From Acidobacteria bacterium Ga0077553 (GTDB lineage Bacteria > Acidobacteriota > Terriglobia > Bryobacterales > Bryobacteraceae): DNA of 45,490 bases. Position numbers and translations under genes: made by a program. The stretch covers positions 1 through 45,490 of the forward strand of contig LNFE01000154.1 in the NCBI GenBank assembly GCA_001464575.1, given 5' to 3'. Numbering within the stretch: position 1 is the first letter of the stretch; each line of letters begins with the position of its first letter. Below, one piece after another: positions 34,130 through 41,621 of the stretch. The notes beneath the pieces are model-generated. The model was given only the letters and a program-made list of their open reading frames with translations. It searched no databases and was not told the DNA's origin.

Positions 34130-35143
34130 ATGGCGTTTTTACCCTTCCTGCACAAAGTAACTGAAGCGAAACCATTAAGTGAGCAGGAAGCGGAAGCGGC
34201 CATGAATTTGATCCTCGAAGGGCACGCCAGCCCGGTGCCCCTTGCCGCCTTCCTCGCCGCCTACCGGGTCGTCGGCCTCTCCGGCCCGGACATGACCGGT
34301 TTCGCCCGCGGCCTCCGTTCCCATCTCACCCCCGTCAACGTCAATCTTCTGCCCGGCGAAGTGCTCCTCGATACCTGCGGCACCGGCGGCGACGGCACCG
34401 GCACGTTCAACATCTCCACCGTCACCGCCTTCGTCGTCGCTGGCGCCGGCGTCAAAGTCGGCAAGCACGGCAACCGCAGCGTCTCGAGCGTGTGCGGCTC
34501 GGCCGACATCCTCGAAGCCCTAGGCGTCCCCATCCACACGGACCCCGCCCTGATGGCTGCCGACATCGAACGCGCCGGTTTCGCCTTCCTGTTTGCCGCC
34601 GTCCTTCATCCCGGCATGAAGCACGTCGGCCCCATCCGCGCCGAACTCAAAATGCGGACGCTCTTCAATCTCCTCGGCCCCTTGGCGAACCCCGCCAGCG
34701 CCTCGGTCCAACTCATCGGCGCCCCCTCTGTGCAGGACGCCTCCCACATTGCCGAAGCCCTGTATGCCCTCGGCAACCGCAGCGCCCTCGTCGTCCATGG
34801 CTCCGACGGCCTCGACGAGCTCACCACCACCGGCTCCTCCACCGTCTTCCGCATCGCCGATACGATCCACGAAGAGGTCTGGCGGCCGGAAGATTTCGGC
34901 CTTCCTCGCGCTTCGCTCGCCGATCTCCTCGGCGGCGACCGCGATCACAATGCCGCCATCGCCACCGCCATCCTCACGAGCGAAGATCAGGGTCCCAAGC
35001 GCGACATCGTCCTGCTCAACGCCGCAGCCGCCCTCATGGTCGCCCGCGGCCTATCGCCCCGCGACGCCGTCGCCGCCGCCCGCACGTCACTCGATTCCGG
35101 CGCCGCCCTCGGCGTCCTCCGCAAACTGCAGAATCGCGGGTAG
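34130..35143 (+). CDS. trpD: Anthranilate phosphoribosyltransferase
   Basis: A 337-residue enzyme for the second step of tryptophan synthesis (anthranilate plus PRPP). The PRPP-binding DTCGTGGDGTGTFNIST (81-97), KHGNRSVSS (112-120) and CGSADILEALG are diagnostic. No other trp gene is nearby. The 3' end overlaps a convergent gene for a receiver-like protein by 57 bp, so about the last 18 codons are shared with that gene on the opposite strand. Confidence 0.96.
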   Translation: MAFLPFLHKVTEAKPLSEQEAEAAMNLILEGHASPVPLAAFLAAYRVVGLSGPDMTGFARGLRSHLTPVNVNLLPGEVLLDTCGTGGDGTGTFNISTVTAFVVAGAGVKVGKHGNRSVSSVCGSADILEALGVPIHTDPALMAADIERAGFAFLFAAVLHPGMKHVGPIRAELKMRTLFNLLGPLANPASASVQLIGAPSVQDASHIAEALYALGNRSALVVHGSDGLDELTTTGSSTVFRIADTIHEEVWRPEDFGLPRASLADLLGGDRDHNAAIATAILTSEDQGPKRDIVLLNAAAALMVARGLSPRDAVAAARTSLDSGAALGVLRKLQNRG

Positions 35144-35452
35144 CCGGTCGCTGAAAGTGCTGCGCGCCAGCACCCGCCCACAGCCCGCCTCCGCCGCCGC
35201 CTGCCGCAGCTCCGTCTGCACGTGCGAAACGAACCCAATCAACTTTTCCCCCGGCAACTCCCGGATCAGCCCCAACACGTCCAGCCCTTTCAAATTCAGG
35301 TCCAGCACAATCAGGTCCGCCCCCGCCGCCCCGGCCCGCGCCGCCTCCGCTGTCTTCACAAACCGCACCGCCACGCTCGCCTGCTTCGCCGCCGCTTGTA
35401 TCTTCACGGCGAAAAACAAGTCCTCCACAATCGCTAGTAACTCTCTGCTCAC
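35087..35452 (-). CDS. Atypical receiver-like single-domain protein
   Basis: A 121-residue protein with a CheY-like pattern: acidic D11 (AIVEDLFF), a central Asp at the end of strand 3, D51 (DLIVLDLNLKGLD), GFVSHV where the Thr/Ser motif belongs, and VLARSTF where a conserved Lys-Pro is expected. The missing lysine suggests an atypical or phosphorylation-independent receiver. The start is GTG 35452, 6 nt behind TATGCT; a TTG one codon earlier is possible. It overlaps the trpD 3' end by 57 bp and is divergent from zwf. No kinase partner is adjacent. Confidence 0.68.
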   Translation of the reverse strand: MSRELLAIVEDLFFAVKIQAAAKQASVAVRFVKTAEAARAGAAGADLIVLDLNLKGLDVLGLIRELPGEKLIGFVSHVQTELRQAAAEAGCGRVLARSTFSDRLPAILQFAEDAEGGAGIE

Positions 35453-35458
35453 CAATTC

Positions 35459-35464
35459 AGCATA
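35459..35464 (-). promoter_or_regulatory. Candidate -10 hexamer of the receiver-like gene
   Basis: TATGCT on the minus strand ends 6 nt before the GTG at 35452. No Shine-Dalgarno sequence is present. It helps choose GTG over the adjacent TTG. Confidence 0.4.
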
Positions 35465-35474
35465 GCCAGAATGC

Positions 35475-35480
35475 TATTTT
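35475..35480 (+). promoter_or_regulatory. Candidate -10 hexamer of zwf
   Basis: TATTTT ends 7 nt before the zwf ATG at 35488. An AAGG lies 3 nt before ATG, too close for a usual Shine-Dalgarno sequence. Confidence 0.4.
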
Positions 35481-35487
35481 TAAGGTC

Positions 35488-37002
35488 ATGGCTGATGCCA
35501 ACCCTTTTCAGGACCCGCAAAGATTTGAACGCCGGGTCCCCCCCTGCGCCGTAGTGATTTTTGGAGCCAATGGCGATTTGACCAAGCGCAAGCTGGTCCC
35601 TTCGCTCTACCGCCTTGCCATCGAAAGGCGTCTGCCCCAGGGATTCGCCATCGTCGGTACCTCCCGCACGCCGATGTCGGATGAGGCCTTCCGCGAAAAG
35701 ATGGAAGCCTCCGTCCGCGAGCACCTCGAAAACTCCCACTTCGATGAAGCCGTCTGGGAAGAGTTCGCCCGCGGCCTCTACTATGTAGCCGGCGACCTCG
35801 CCTCTCCCGAACTCTACACCGCACTCACCGCCCGCCTCGCCACCGTCTCTGAAGAGCGCCAGACCGGGGGCAACATCCTTTTCTACCTTTCGACGCAGCC
35901 CAGCCAGTACGCGACCGTCGCCCGCGGTCTCGCCGGCCTTGCGAAAGGCAACGGCTGGCGCCGCCTCGTCGTCGAAAAGCCCTTCGGCCACGACGATCAA
36001 TCCGCCCGCGAACTCGAAGTCGCGCTCCACGAGTACTTCACCGAAGACCAGCTCTACCGCATCGACCACTACCTCGGCAAAGAGACCGTTCAAAACATCC
36101 TCGCTTTCCGCTTCGGCAACCCCATCTTCGAACCGCTCTGGAATCGCCAGTACATCGACCACGTCCAGATCACCGCCGCCGAATCCATCGGCGTCGAAGG
36201 CCGCGGCGCCTATTACCAGGAAGCCGGCGCCCTCCGCGACATGATTCAAAATCACCTGCTTCAGGTGTTGTCCACTGTCGCCATGGAGCCCTCCGCGGTC
36301 TTCGAACCCACCGCCGTCCGCGACGAGCGCGCGAAGCTACTCCGTTCCATCCGTCCCCTGAAACCCGCCGACGTTGACGCCCACGCCGTCGCCGGCCAAT
36401 ACGGCCCCGCCGCCATCGGCGGCAAGGATGTCCCCGGCTTCCGCGGTGAACCCGGCGTAAACCCGCAGGCGATGACCGATACCTACGCCGCCGTCACTTT
36501 CCTTGTCGATAACTGGCGCTGGGCCGGCGTCCCCTTCTACGTCCGCAGCGGCAAACGCATGCCCAAACGCGTCACCGATATCGCCATCCGCTTCCGCCCC
36601 GTCCCCCACTCCCTCTTCGCCAACGAATCCGCCCGGCCCAATCTCCTCATCCTCCGCATCCAACCCGAAGAAGGCATCTCCCTCCGCTTCTCGTCGAAGC
36701 AGCCCGGCTCCGGCATGAATCTCCGCCCCGTCTCGATGGACTTCAACTACGGCACCAGCTTCGGCATGCGCACCCCCACCGCCTACGAAACCCTGCTCGT
36801 CGACGCCATGGCCGGCGACCCCACCCTCTATACCCGCCAGGACATGGTCGAAGCCAGTTGGGCCGCCGTCCAACCCATCGTCGACGCCTGGGGCAACCGC
36901 ACCGGCCCCGACCCCTTCCCCAACTACGCCGCCGGCACCTGGGGACCCGCCGCCTCCGACGAAATGCTCGCCGCCCGCGGCCACGTCTGGAGAGTGCCAT
37001 GA
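35488..37002 (+). CDS. zwf: Glucose-6-phosphate 1-dehydrogenase
   Basis: A 504-residue NADP-dependent enzyme for the first oxidative pentose phosphate step. GANGDLTKRKL (26-36) is the dinucleotide motif, EKPFG (163-167) and RIDHYLGKE (191-199, with H194) form the substrate site. The length is normal for the family. It starts a run zwf-opcA-pgl-capA in which the first three genes overlap as ATGA. Confidence 0.97.
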   Translation: MADANPFQDPQRFERRVPPCAVVIFGANGDLTKRKLVPSLYRLAIERRLPQGFAIVGTSRTPMSDEAFREKMEASVREHLENSHFDEAVWEEFARGLYYVAGDLASPELYTALTARLATVSEERQTGGNILFYLSTQPSQYATVARGLAGLAKGNGWRRLVVEKPFGHDDQSARELEVALHEYFTEDQLYRIDHYLGKETVQNILAFRFGNPIFEPLWNRQYIDHVQITAAESIGVEGRGAYYQEAGALRDMIQNHLLQVLSTVAMEPSAVFEPTAVRDERAKLLRSIRPLKPADVDAHAVAGQYGPAAIGGKDVPGFRGEPGVNPQAMTDTYAAVTFLVDNWRWAGVPFYVRSGKRMPKRVTDIAIRFRPVPHSLFANESARPNLLILRIQPEEGISLRFSSKQPGSGMNLRPVSMDFNYGTSFGMRTPTAYETLLVDAMAGDPTLYTRQDMVEASWAAVQPIVDAWGNRTGPDPFPNYAAGTWGPAASDEMLAARGHVWRVP

Positions 37003-37979
37003 TCACCGCCGTCCAGCCAGAAAAACTGCTCAAGGAGCTGGAACACGTATGGGCCGAACTCGGCAAAGGCCACCCCGCCGACGCCCTGCTCCGCGCCTGT
37101 TCGATGACCATGCTGGTCGCCACCACCGACCCGAAGGACGAGGTCGACCTCAAGAACACCCTCGCCGACCTCATGCGCGCCCATCCCGGCCGCATGATTA
37201 TCGTTCGCATCGTCGACACGCCCGATCCCGTCCTCTCCGCTGAAGTCACCGCCCAGTGCCTCCTCGCCTTCGGCGGCCGCCAGCAGCTCTGCTGCGAGAT
37301 GATCGAAATCCGCGCCTCCCGCGACCGTCTCGCCGATGTCTACTCCGCCTCGCTCGGCCTCACCGTCGCCGACCTCCCTGTCATGCTCTGGGTTAAGGAT
37401 ATCCGCCTCGTCCAGGAGTCCAGCTTCCAGCCCATGCTCCAATTGGCGCGCACCATCCTGGTCGACTCCGTCCCGCTCGGCCCCAGCATCCTCCCGGCCC
37501 TCAACGACCGCCGCCGATCCGGCTGGCGCGTCAAAGATCTCGCGTGGACCCGCTGCACCGCCTGGCGCGAAACCCTCGCCCAGGCCTTTGAAAGCACCTG
37601 CCTCCAAGGCCGCATCCCCGAAATCACCAAAGTCGAAATCGCCTACGCCGGCGCCAACCCTTCCGTCAGTGGCCTCTACCTCCGCTCCTGGCTCGCCGCC
37701 CGCCTTCCCCAGGCGACTTTTGAGTTCGTGCCCTGCCCGCCCCGCCGCAATGGAAACCTCCAAGCTCTCCGCTTCCACTCCACCGTGCAGGAGCTCGAAC
37801 TTCGCGCCGTCGACGATGCGACACTGGAAATTGTCACGAACAGCCTGACCAGCCGGGTTCTCGCGCCAGCCCGCGCCGAAGCCGACCTGATCGAAGAAGA
37901 GTTGTCCATTCTGGGCAACGATTCCATATACGAGGCTACCCTGTCCGCCACCATCGCCCCCGCCCCGCTCAACCAATGA
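36999..37979 (+). CDS. opcA: Glucose-6-phosphate dehydrogenase assembly protein OpcA
   Basis: A 326-residue OpcA-family protein. In cyanobacteria and actinobacteria OpcA activates G6PDH and supports its oligomerisation. The core ACSMTMLVATTD, the GRMIIVRI region and LTVADLPVMLWVKD match the family. The start at 36999 overlaps the zwf stop (ATGA). Longer in-frame starts lie inside zwf and would add an Arg/Pro-rich shadow. Its place between zwf and pgl is the usual context. Confidence 0.9.
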   Translation: MITAVQPEKLLKELEHVWAELGKGHPADALLRACSMTMLVATTDPKDEVDLKNTLADLMRAHPGRMIIVRIVDTPDPVLSAEVTAQCLLAFGGRQQLCCEMIEIRASRDRLADVYSASLGLTVADLPVMLWVKDIRLVQESSFQPMLQLARTILVDSVPLGPSILPALNDRRRSGWRVKDLAWTRCTAWRETLAQAFESTCLQGRIPEITKVEIAYAGANPSVSGLYLRSWLAARLPQATFEFVPCPPRRNGNLQALRFHSTVQELELRAVDDATLEIVTNSLTSRVLAPARAEADLIEEELSILGNDSIYEATLSATIAPAPLNQ

Positions 37980-38701
37980 ACTTCCGCAAGGACATCTCTC
38001 CTGACCCCGCCGCCGCCGCCGAGGCCTGCGGTCGAACCATCCTCGAACTCCTCTCGAACTCCCTCGCCGAACGCCCGGAAGCCACGCTCGCCATCTCCGG
38101 CGGCTCCACGCCAAAGCTCCTGTTCGCCTGGCTCGCCGAGCAGCCTTTCGACTGGTCCCGCGTCCATCTCTTCTGGGTCGACGAACGCGCCGTCCCCCCG
38201 GGCGACCCCCAGTCGAACTTCACCCTCGCCGACACCCATTGGCTCACCCCCGGCGCCTTTCCCAAGGACAACATCCACCGCATCCACGCGGAAAAGCCCG
38301 TCGGAGAAGCCGCCAGCATCTACGCCGACGATATCCGCGGCTTCTTCCAACTCGAAGACGGGCAGATCCCCGTCTTCGACATCATCCAGCAGGGCATGGG
38401 TGCCGACGTCCACACCGCGTCCCTTTTCCCGGGCGAACCCGCCGTGCTGGATACCACCGGTGTTGCCGCGGCCGTCTATGTGGACAAGCTCAAGGCGGCC
38501 CGCATCACCCTGCTCCCCGCCGTCCTTGCCGCCGCCCGCCATACGCTCATGCTCGTCTGCGGCGAAGATAAGCAGCAAGCCCTCGCCACGGTTTTCGACG
38601 GCCCCGAAAGCATTCAAAACTTCCCCGCGCAGCTCACCCGCCACCACCGCGGTGAAGTCATTTGGTTCCTCGATGAAGCGGCAGCCCGCCCTCTGGCTTA
38701 G
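37976..38701 (+). CDS. pgl: 6-phosphogluconolactonase
   Basis: A 241-residue lactonase that hydrolyses 6-phosphogluconolactone, the second oxidative pentose phosphate step. LAISGGSTPKLLF, HLFWVDERAVPPGDPQSNF and GMGADVHTASLFPGE are the family motifs; the last has Val where Gly is common (DGHTASLFPG). It overlaps opcA by 4 nt (ATGA) and capA by 29 nt. Confidence 0.95.
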   Translation: MNFRKDISPDPAAAAEACGRTILELLSNSLAERPEATLAISGGSTPKLLFAWLAEQPFDWSRVHLFWVDERAVPPGDPQSNFTLADTHWLTPGAFPKDNIHRIHAEKPVGEAASIYADDIRGFFQLEDGQIPVFDIIQQGMGADVHTASLFPGEPAVLDTTGVAAAVYVDKLKAARITLLPAVLAAARHTLMLVCGEDKQQALATVFDGPESIQNFPAQLTRHHRGEVIWFLDEAAARPLA

Positions 38702-39620
38702 CCTTCTCCTCCTCGCCGCCTGCGCGCCGCCCACGCCCCGCAAGAAGAAGGAGCCCCCGCCAGAGGTCCCTCCGCCCATCAACCGGCTCCTGTTCGGCGG
38801 CGATGTGATGCTCACCCGCCACGTCGGCAAGGTCATCGCTGCCAAGGGCGACCCCGCGTGGCCCTTCCGCGAAATCGCCGCCGATTTCGCCAAGGCTGAC
38901 ATCGCCTTCGTCAATCTCGAATCGCCCTTCACCGACAAGGGCAAGCCCACCCTCTCCGGCATGGTTTTCCGCACGGACCCGGCCCACATCGCCGGCCTCA
39001 CCCTCGCCGGCATTGACGTTGTCTCGTTTGCCAACAACCACACCCGCGATTCGCACGAATACGGTCTGCTCTACACCCTCGACCTCCTCGAGAAGAACAA
39101 CATCGCCGTCACCGGCGTCGGCCGCGATGAAGCCGCCGCCCGCGCCGGCGTCATCCTCGAACGCCAGGGCGTGAAGTTCGGCTTCCTCGGCTACACCTAC
39201 GATCAGCGCAACGGCAACCACAAGGACGACGATCCACGCATCAACGGCCTCGACCTGGTCCGGCTTCGCGAAGACGTGCAAGCCATCCGCGCCAAAGCCA
39301 ACGTCACCATCGTTTCGCTTCACGCGGGCACGGAATACGCCAAGCAACCCAACGCCCAGCAGCGCCAGATGGCTCAGGCCGCCATCGAAGCCGGCGCGGC
39401 GTTAGTGATAGGCCACCACCCGCACGTTACTCAGCCCTGCGAAGACTACCGCACCGGAGTCATCTGCTACTCGCTCGGCAACCTGGTCTTCGACCAGACC
39501 ATCGCCAACACCAACGACGGCTTCGTAGCCGAAGCCGAATTCAAAGGCCCCTCCCTGCGCAAAGTCCGCCTCCGCAAGATCCGCATCCAGAACACCCAGC
39601 CGCTCTTTATCACCCCTTAA
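38673..39620 (+). CDS. CapA-family lipoprotein (PgsA-like metallophosphatase fold)
   Basis: A 315-residue lipoprotein with lipobox LAAC (Cys17), then a Lys/Pro-rich linker (RKKKEPPPEVPPP). The CapA motifs are FGGDVMLTRHV, FVNLESPF, FANNHTRD, VVSLHAGTEY and IGHHPHVTQP. The family includes poly-gamma-glutamate capsule proteins; here no pgsB or pgsC is adjacent, so that role is unproven. The start at 38673 lies inside pgl (29-nt overlap) and gives the signal sequence. Its stop interlocks with the convergent gene (TTAA). Confidence 0.87.
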   Translation: MKRQPALWLSLLLLAACAPPTPRKKKEPPPEVPPPINRLLFGGDVMLTRHVGKVIAAKGDPAWPFREIAADFAKADIAFVNLESPFTDKGKPTLSGMVFRTDPAHIAGLTLAGIDVVSFANNHTRDSHEYGLLYTLDLLEKNNIAVTGVGRDEAAARAGVILERQGVKFGFLGYTYDQRNGNHKDDDPRINGLDLVRLREDVQAIRAKANVTIVSLHAGTEYAKQPNAQQRQMAQAAIEAGAALVIGHHPHVTQPCEDYRTGVICYSLGNLVFDQTIANTNDGFVAEAEFKGPSLRKVRLRKIRIQNTQPLFITP

Positions 39621-40300
39621 AACGTGATGCCATACTCCAATACGAGACCCGACTTGCCGTCCGGCGCTCCTGTTGGAATCTTCCAACCCACCACGATCAT
39701 CTGCCGCTTGTCCGGATGAAACAGCACCCCGGGAATCGCGTAGCCCAGTTCGTGGCGGCCGGAGAACCATTCGCCCAGCAACACCCAATGATTGCCTAAA
39801 GGGTGCTCCACGCCAGCCAATACTCCCCCAGTATTCCGCCCGAACAGTTGATGCGTACCCGCGAATCCCCCACCCGTGAGACGTGTCCCCACCCCGGGCA
39901 GCCGGAAGCTCCCATGACTGTAAGTGAAGGTCCCGATCCCCCCGCCCCGATGATTCACGATCATCATCTGGCCCACGGTTAACTTTGCCTCTAACTCCGG
40001 CCGCGACTCCCGCCAGAACTGCGGCGCGCTCTTAAACCCCACGCCCGTTGAAAACGTCTGCGACAGCGGCGACCCGCCGTTATAACTAGTCACTGCCAAC
40101 TCCGTCGACTTCCCAACGCCATAGGCGTAGAAGTTCGTCCCCGACCACGACCGACCCGGGTTCCACGCCCGCGCCTGCGTCTCATGCATCAAGAAATGTT
40201 TCCCTTTCGGAGTAATGTCCGCCGACGGCATGTTCACAATCGCCTGCTGCCCATGCGCCAACCCCGCCGCCAGAAGAATCAGAAATCCAGAAACTCTCAT
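39617..40300 (-). CDS. Putative small outer-membrane beta-barrel protein
   Basis: A 227-residue protein with a signal peptide (MRVSGFLILLAAGLAHGQ). The rest alternates hydrophobic and polar residues with many Gly/aromatic turns and ends LVLEYGITF, a terminal Phe as in outer-membrane barrels. I do not recognise a family. The ATG at 40300 overlaps the stop of a 54-residue upstream gene (ATGA), so it is probably translated by coupling. An in-frame ATG at 40312 is possible but would precede the coupled start and lengthen the signal peptide. Confidence 0.72.
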   Translation of the reverse strand: MRVSGFLILLAAGLAHGQQAIVNMPSADITPKGKHFLMHETQARAWNPGRSWSGTNFYAYGVGKSTELAVTSYNGGSPLSQTFSTGVGFKSAPQFWRESRPELEAKLTVGQMMIVNHRGGGIGTFTYSHGSFRLPGVGTRLTGGGFAGTHQLFGRNTGGVLAGVEHPLGNHWVLLGEWFSGRHELGYAIPGVLFHPDKRQMIVVGWKIPTGAPDGKSGLVLEYGITF

Positions 40301-40461
40301 GCGGCGCTGCAACTTCCGCCGTCCTGCCGCCGTCGGCCGCGGTTCCTCAGTTTCTTGTTCGTCTCATCATCCGCGACCGAAGCCGCGATACCCTTTCTAG
40401 CGTCGTTCTGCAGGCGCTGCGCCAGGAGCAGAACGCCACGTAACTGCAATCGAAATTGCAT
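40297..40461 (-). CDS. 54-residue small basic protein coupled to the outer-membrane protein
   Basis: The frame starts at 40461 with MQFRLQLRGVLLLAQRLQ, continues through an acidic middle (ADDET) and a basic stretch (KKLRNRGRRRQ) and stops at 40297. I recognise no family. Support comes from translation signals: GAGGAG at 40470-40475, one of only two strong Shine-Dalgarno sequences noticed in the window, stands 8 nt before ATG, and the stop overlaps the next start as ATGA. It may act as a leader peptide that controls translation of the outer-membrane protein, or be a small protein in its own right. Confidence 0.5.
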   Translation of the reverse strand: MQFRLQLRGVLLLAQRLQNDARKGIAASVADDETNKKLRNRGRRRQDGGSCSAA

Positions 40462-40480
40462 GGTGCCTTCTCCTCAATTG

Positions 40481-40499
40481 GTGGGCTGTCGTCGCCCAC
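40481..40499 (-). promoter_or_regulatory. Hairpin in the presumed leader of the 54-residue gene
   Basis: GTGGGC and GCCCAC form a perfect 6-bp stem with a 7-nt loop, ending 5 nt upstream of the GAGGAG Shine-Dalgarno sequence. It could modulate ribosome access; nothing identifies it as a known riboswitch. Confidence 0.3.
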
Positions 40500-40557
40500 T
40501 TCCTCTAGGCTAAAGCGGACCCTGTATTTTGTCTAATAGATGTTTTCGGAACTTCGC

Positions 40558-40572
40558 ATTGGTTAAACCGAT
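40558..40572. promoter_or_regulatory. Candidate LysR-type box (T-N11-A) at the nhaR 3' end
   Basis: ATTGGTTAAACCGAT is a 15-bp near-perfect palindrome of the T-N11-A form. It lies over the nhaR stop codon and about 100 bp upstream of the 54-residue/outer-membrane protein genes, so NhaR could regulate that unit. This is inference from position and symmetry only. Confidence 0.3.
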
Positions 40573-41480
40573 GAATGGGAAGCCGCGAACAACTGGCCCC
40601 GCGCCGCCGCGCAGATCGCCGCTACCGCCGGATGCTTCACGCGCCGTTCCACTGAAATCGCATAGAAACTTTCGGTCACCGTCGGCACCCGCCCCAACAC
40701 GACCGTGTGGTAATGGCTCCGGATCTCATCCTCAATCGCCGTCGGACCGGCGAACAACCCCACCCCGGCCTGCCCGAAAGCTTTGAGCAGCGCGCTGTCT
40801 TTGAACTCGCCGGCAACCGTCGGCCGGATGTGATACTCCTCCATCCAACGCTCCAGCGCCCGCCGCATACCCGATCCCTTGGCCGGCAGCAGAAACGGCG
40901 CACCGTCCAGGCTCTCGGGAAACCCCTTCCGGTACTGCTTGGCCAGTTGCGCCGCACCAAACAGCGTCACGCCACACGTTCCCAGCAGGTGGTTGAACGC
41001 CTTCGTCCGTGCCATGCCGGTAATGGGTTCATCGGCCAGCACCATATCCAGGCGGTGTTCGGCCAACTCGGTCAACAGCCGCTCAGTGGAATCTTCCTCG
41101 CAGACCAGTTGCACCGGCTCGCCCAGCGCCAGTGCCGGCTGCAAAATCCGATAGGCGATCATCTTCGGCACCAGGTCGGAAATCCCCACCACCAGCCGGA
41201 TCGGCCGCCCCCGCGGTCGCCCTTTCAGAACCTCTCGCAGCTCCGCACCAAGTCCGAAAATCTCGTCGGCATACTGGAAGACGGTCAGGCCGACGTCCGT
41301 CAGCGCCAGCCCTCGCCCCGCTTTGAGAAACAGCTTCTCCCCCAGCGCCTCTTCGAGCTGTTTCAGTTGCCCGCTGATCGTCGGCTGCGCCAGGTGCAGC
41401 CGCTCGCAAGCGCGCGCGATGCTGCCTTCCTTGGCCACAACCCAGAAATACAGCAGGTGGTGATAGTTAAGCCATTCCAA
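40563..41480 (-). CDS. nhaR: LysR-family regulator, NhaR-like
   Basis: A 305-residue regulator. The helix-turn-helix region, NYHHLLYFWVVAKEGSIAR then LAQPTISGQLKQLEEALG, is distinctive of NhaR, the activator of Na+/H+ antiporter and biofilm genes in enterics. The rest is a LysR effector domain. The start is uncertain: TTG 41480 gives the usual MEWLNYHHL N-terminus, and TTG 41501 would add seven residues and has AGGAG three nt upstream. No nhaA is in view, so the regulated ion or gene here is unknown. It is divergent from lytS across a G-rich intergenic region. Confidence 0.85.
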   Translation of the reverse strand: MEWLNYHHLLYFWVVAKEGSIARACERLHLAQPTISGQLKQLEEALGEKLFLKAGRGLALTDVGLTVFQYADEIFGLGAELREVLKGRPRGRPIRLVVGISDLVPKMIAYRILQPALALGEPVQLVCEEDSTERLLTELAEHRLDMVLADEPITGMARTKAFNHLLGTCGVTLFGAAQLAKQYRKGFPESLDGAPFLLPAKGSGMRRALERWMEEYHIRPTVAGEFKDSALLKAFGQAGVGLFAGPTAIEDEIRSHYHTVVLGRVPTVTESFYAISVERRVKHPAVAAICAAARGQLFAASHSSV

Positions 41481-41526
41481 GCCAGAAACCCCAGCGCCCA
41501 AGCGCTCCTACTAGAGTACTCGTAAG

Positions 41527-41595
41527 CCCCTACCCCCCAACCTGCCGCTCATCCCCGCCCTCCCACCGCCCATCACAAAATCCCCCACCCTCCCC
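41527..41595 (-). promoter_or_regulatory. G-run cluster with a canonical G-quadruplex motif upstream of nhaR
   Basis: The + strand CCCCGCCCTCCCACCGCCC at 41553-41571 gives four G-runs on the minus strand with loops of 4, 1 and 1 nt, a canonical quadruplex pattern. Further G-runs lie on both sides (41527-41538 and 41582-41595). The cluster is upstream of nhaR on its coding strand and upstream of lytS on the other. Confidence 0.45.
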
Positions 41596-41621
41596 TTCCG
41601 TTCCGCCATCATGGTCCTACC

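Noticed and set aside
37676..39043. 455-codon - frame antisense to opcA, pgl and capA
   Set aside because: Long only because the opposite genes are extremely C-rich at third positions; no domain seen.
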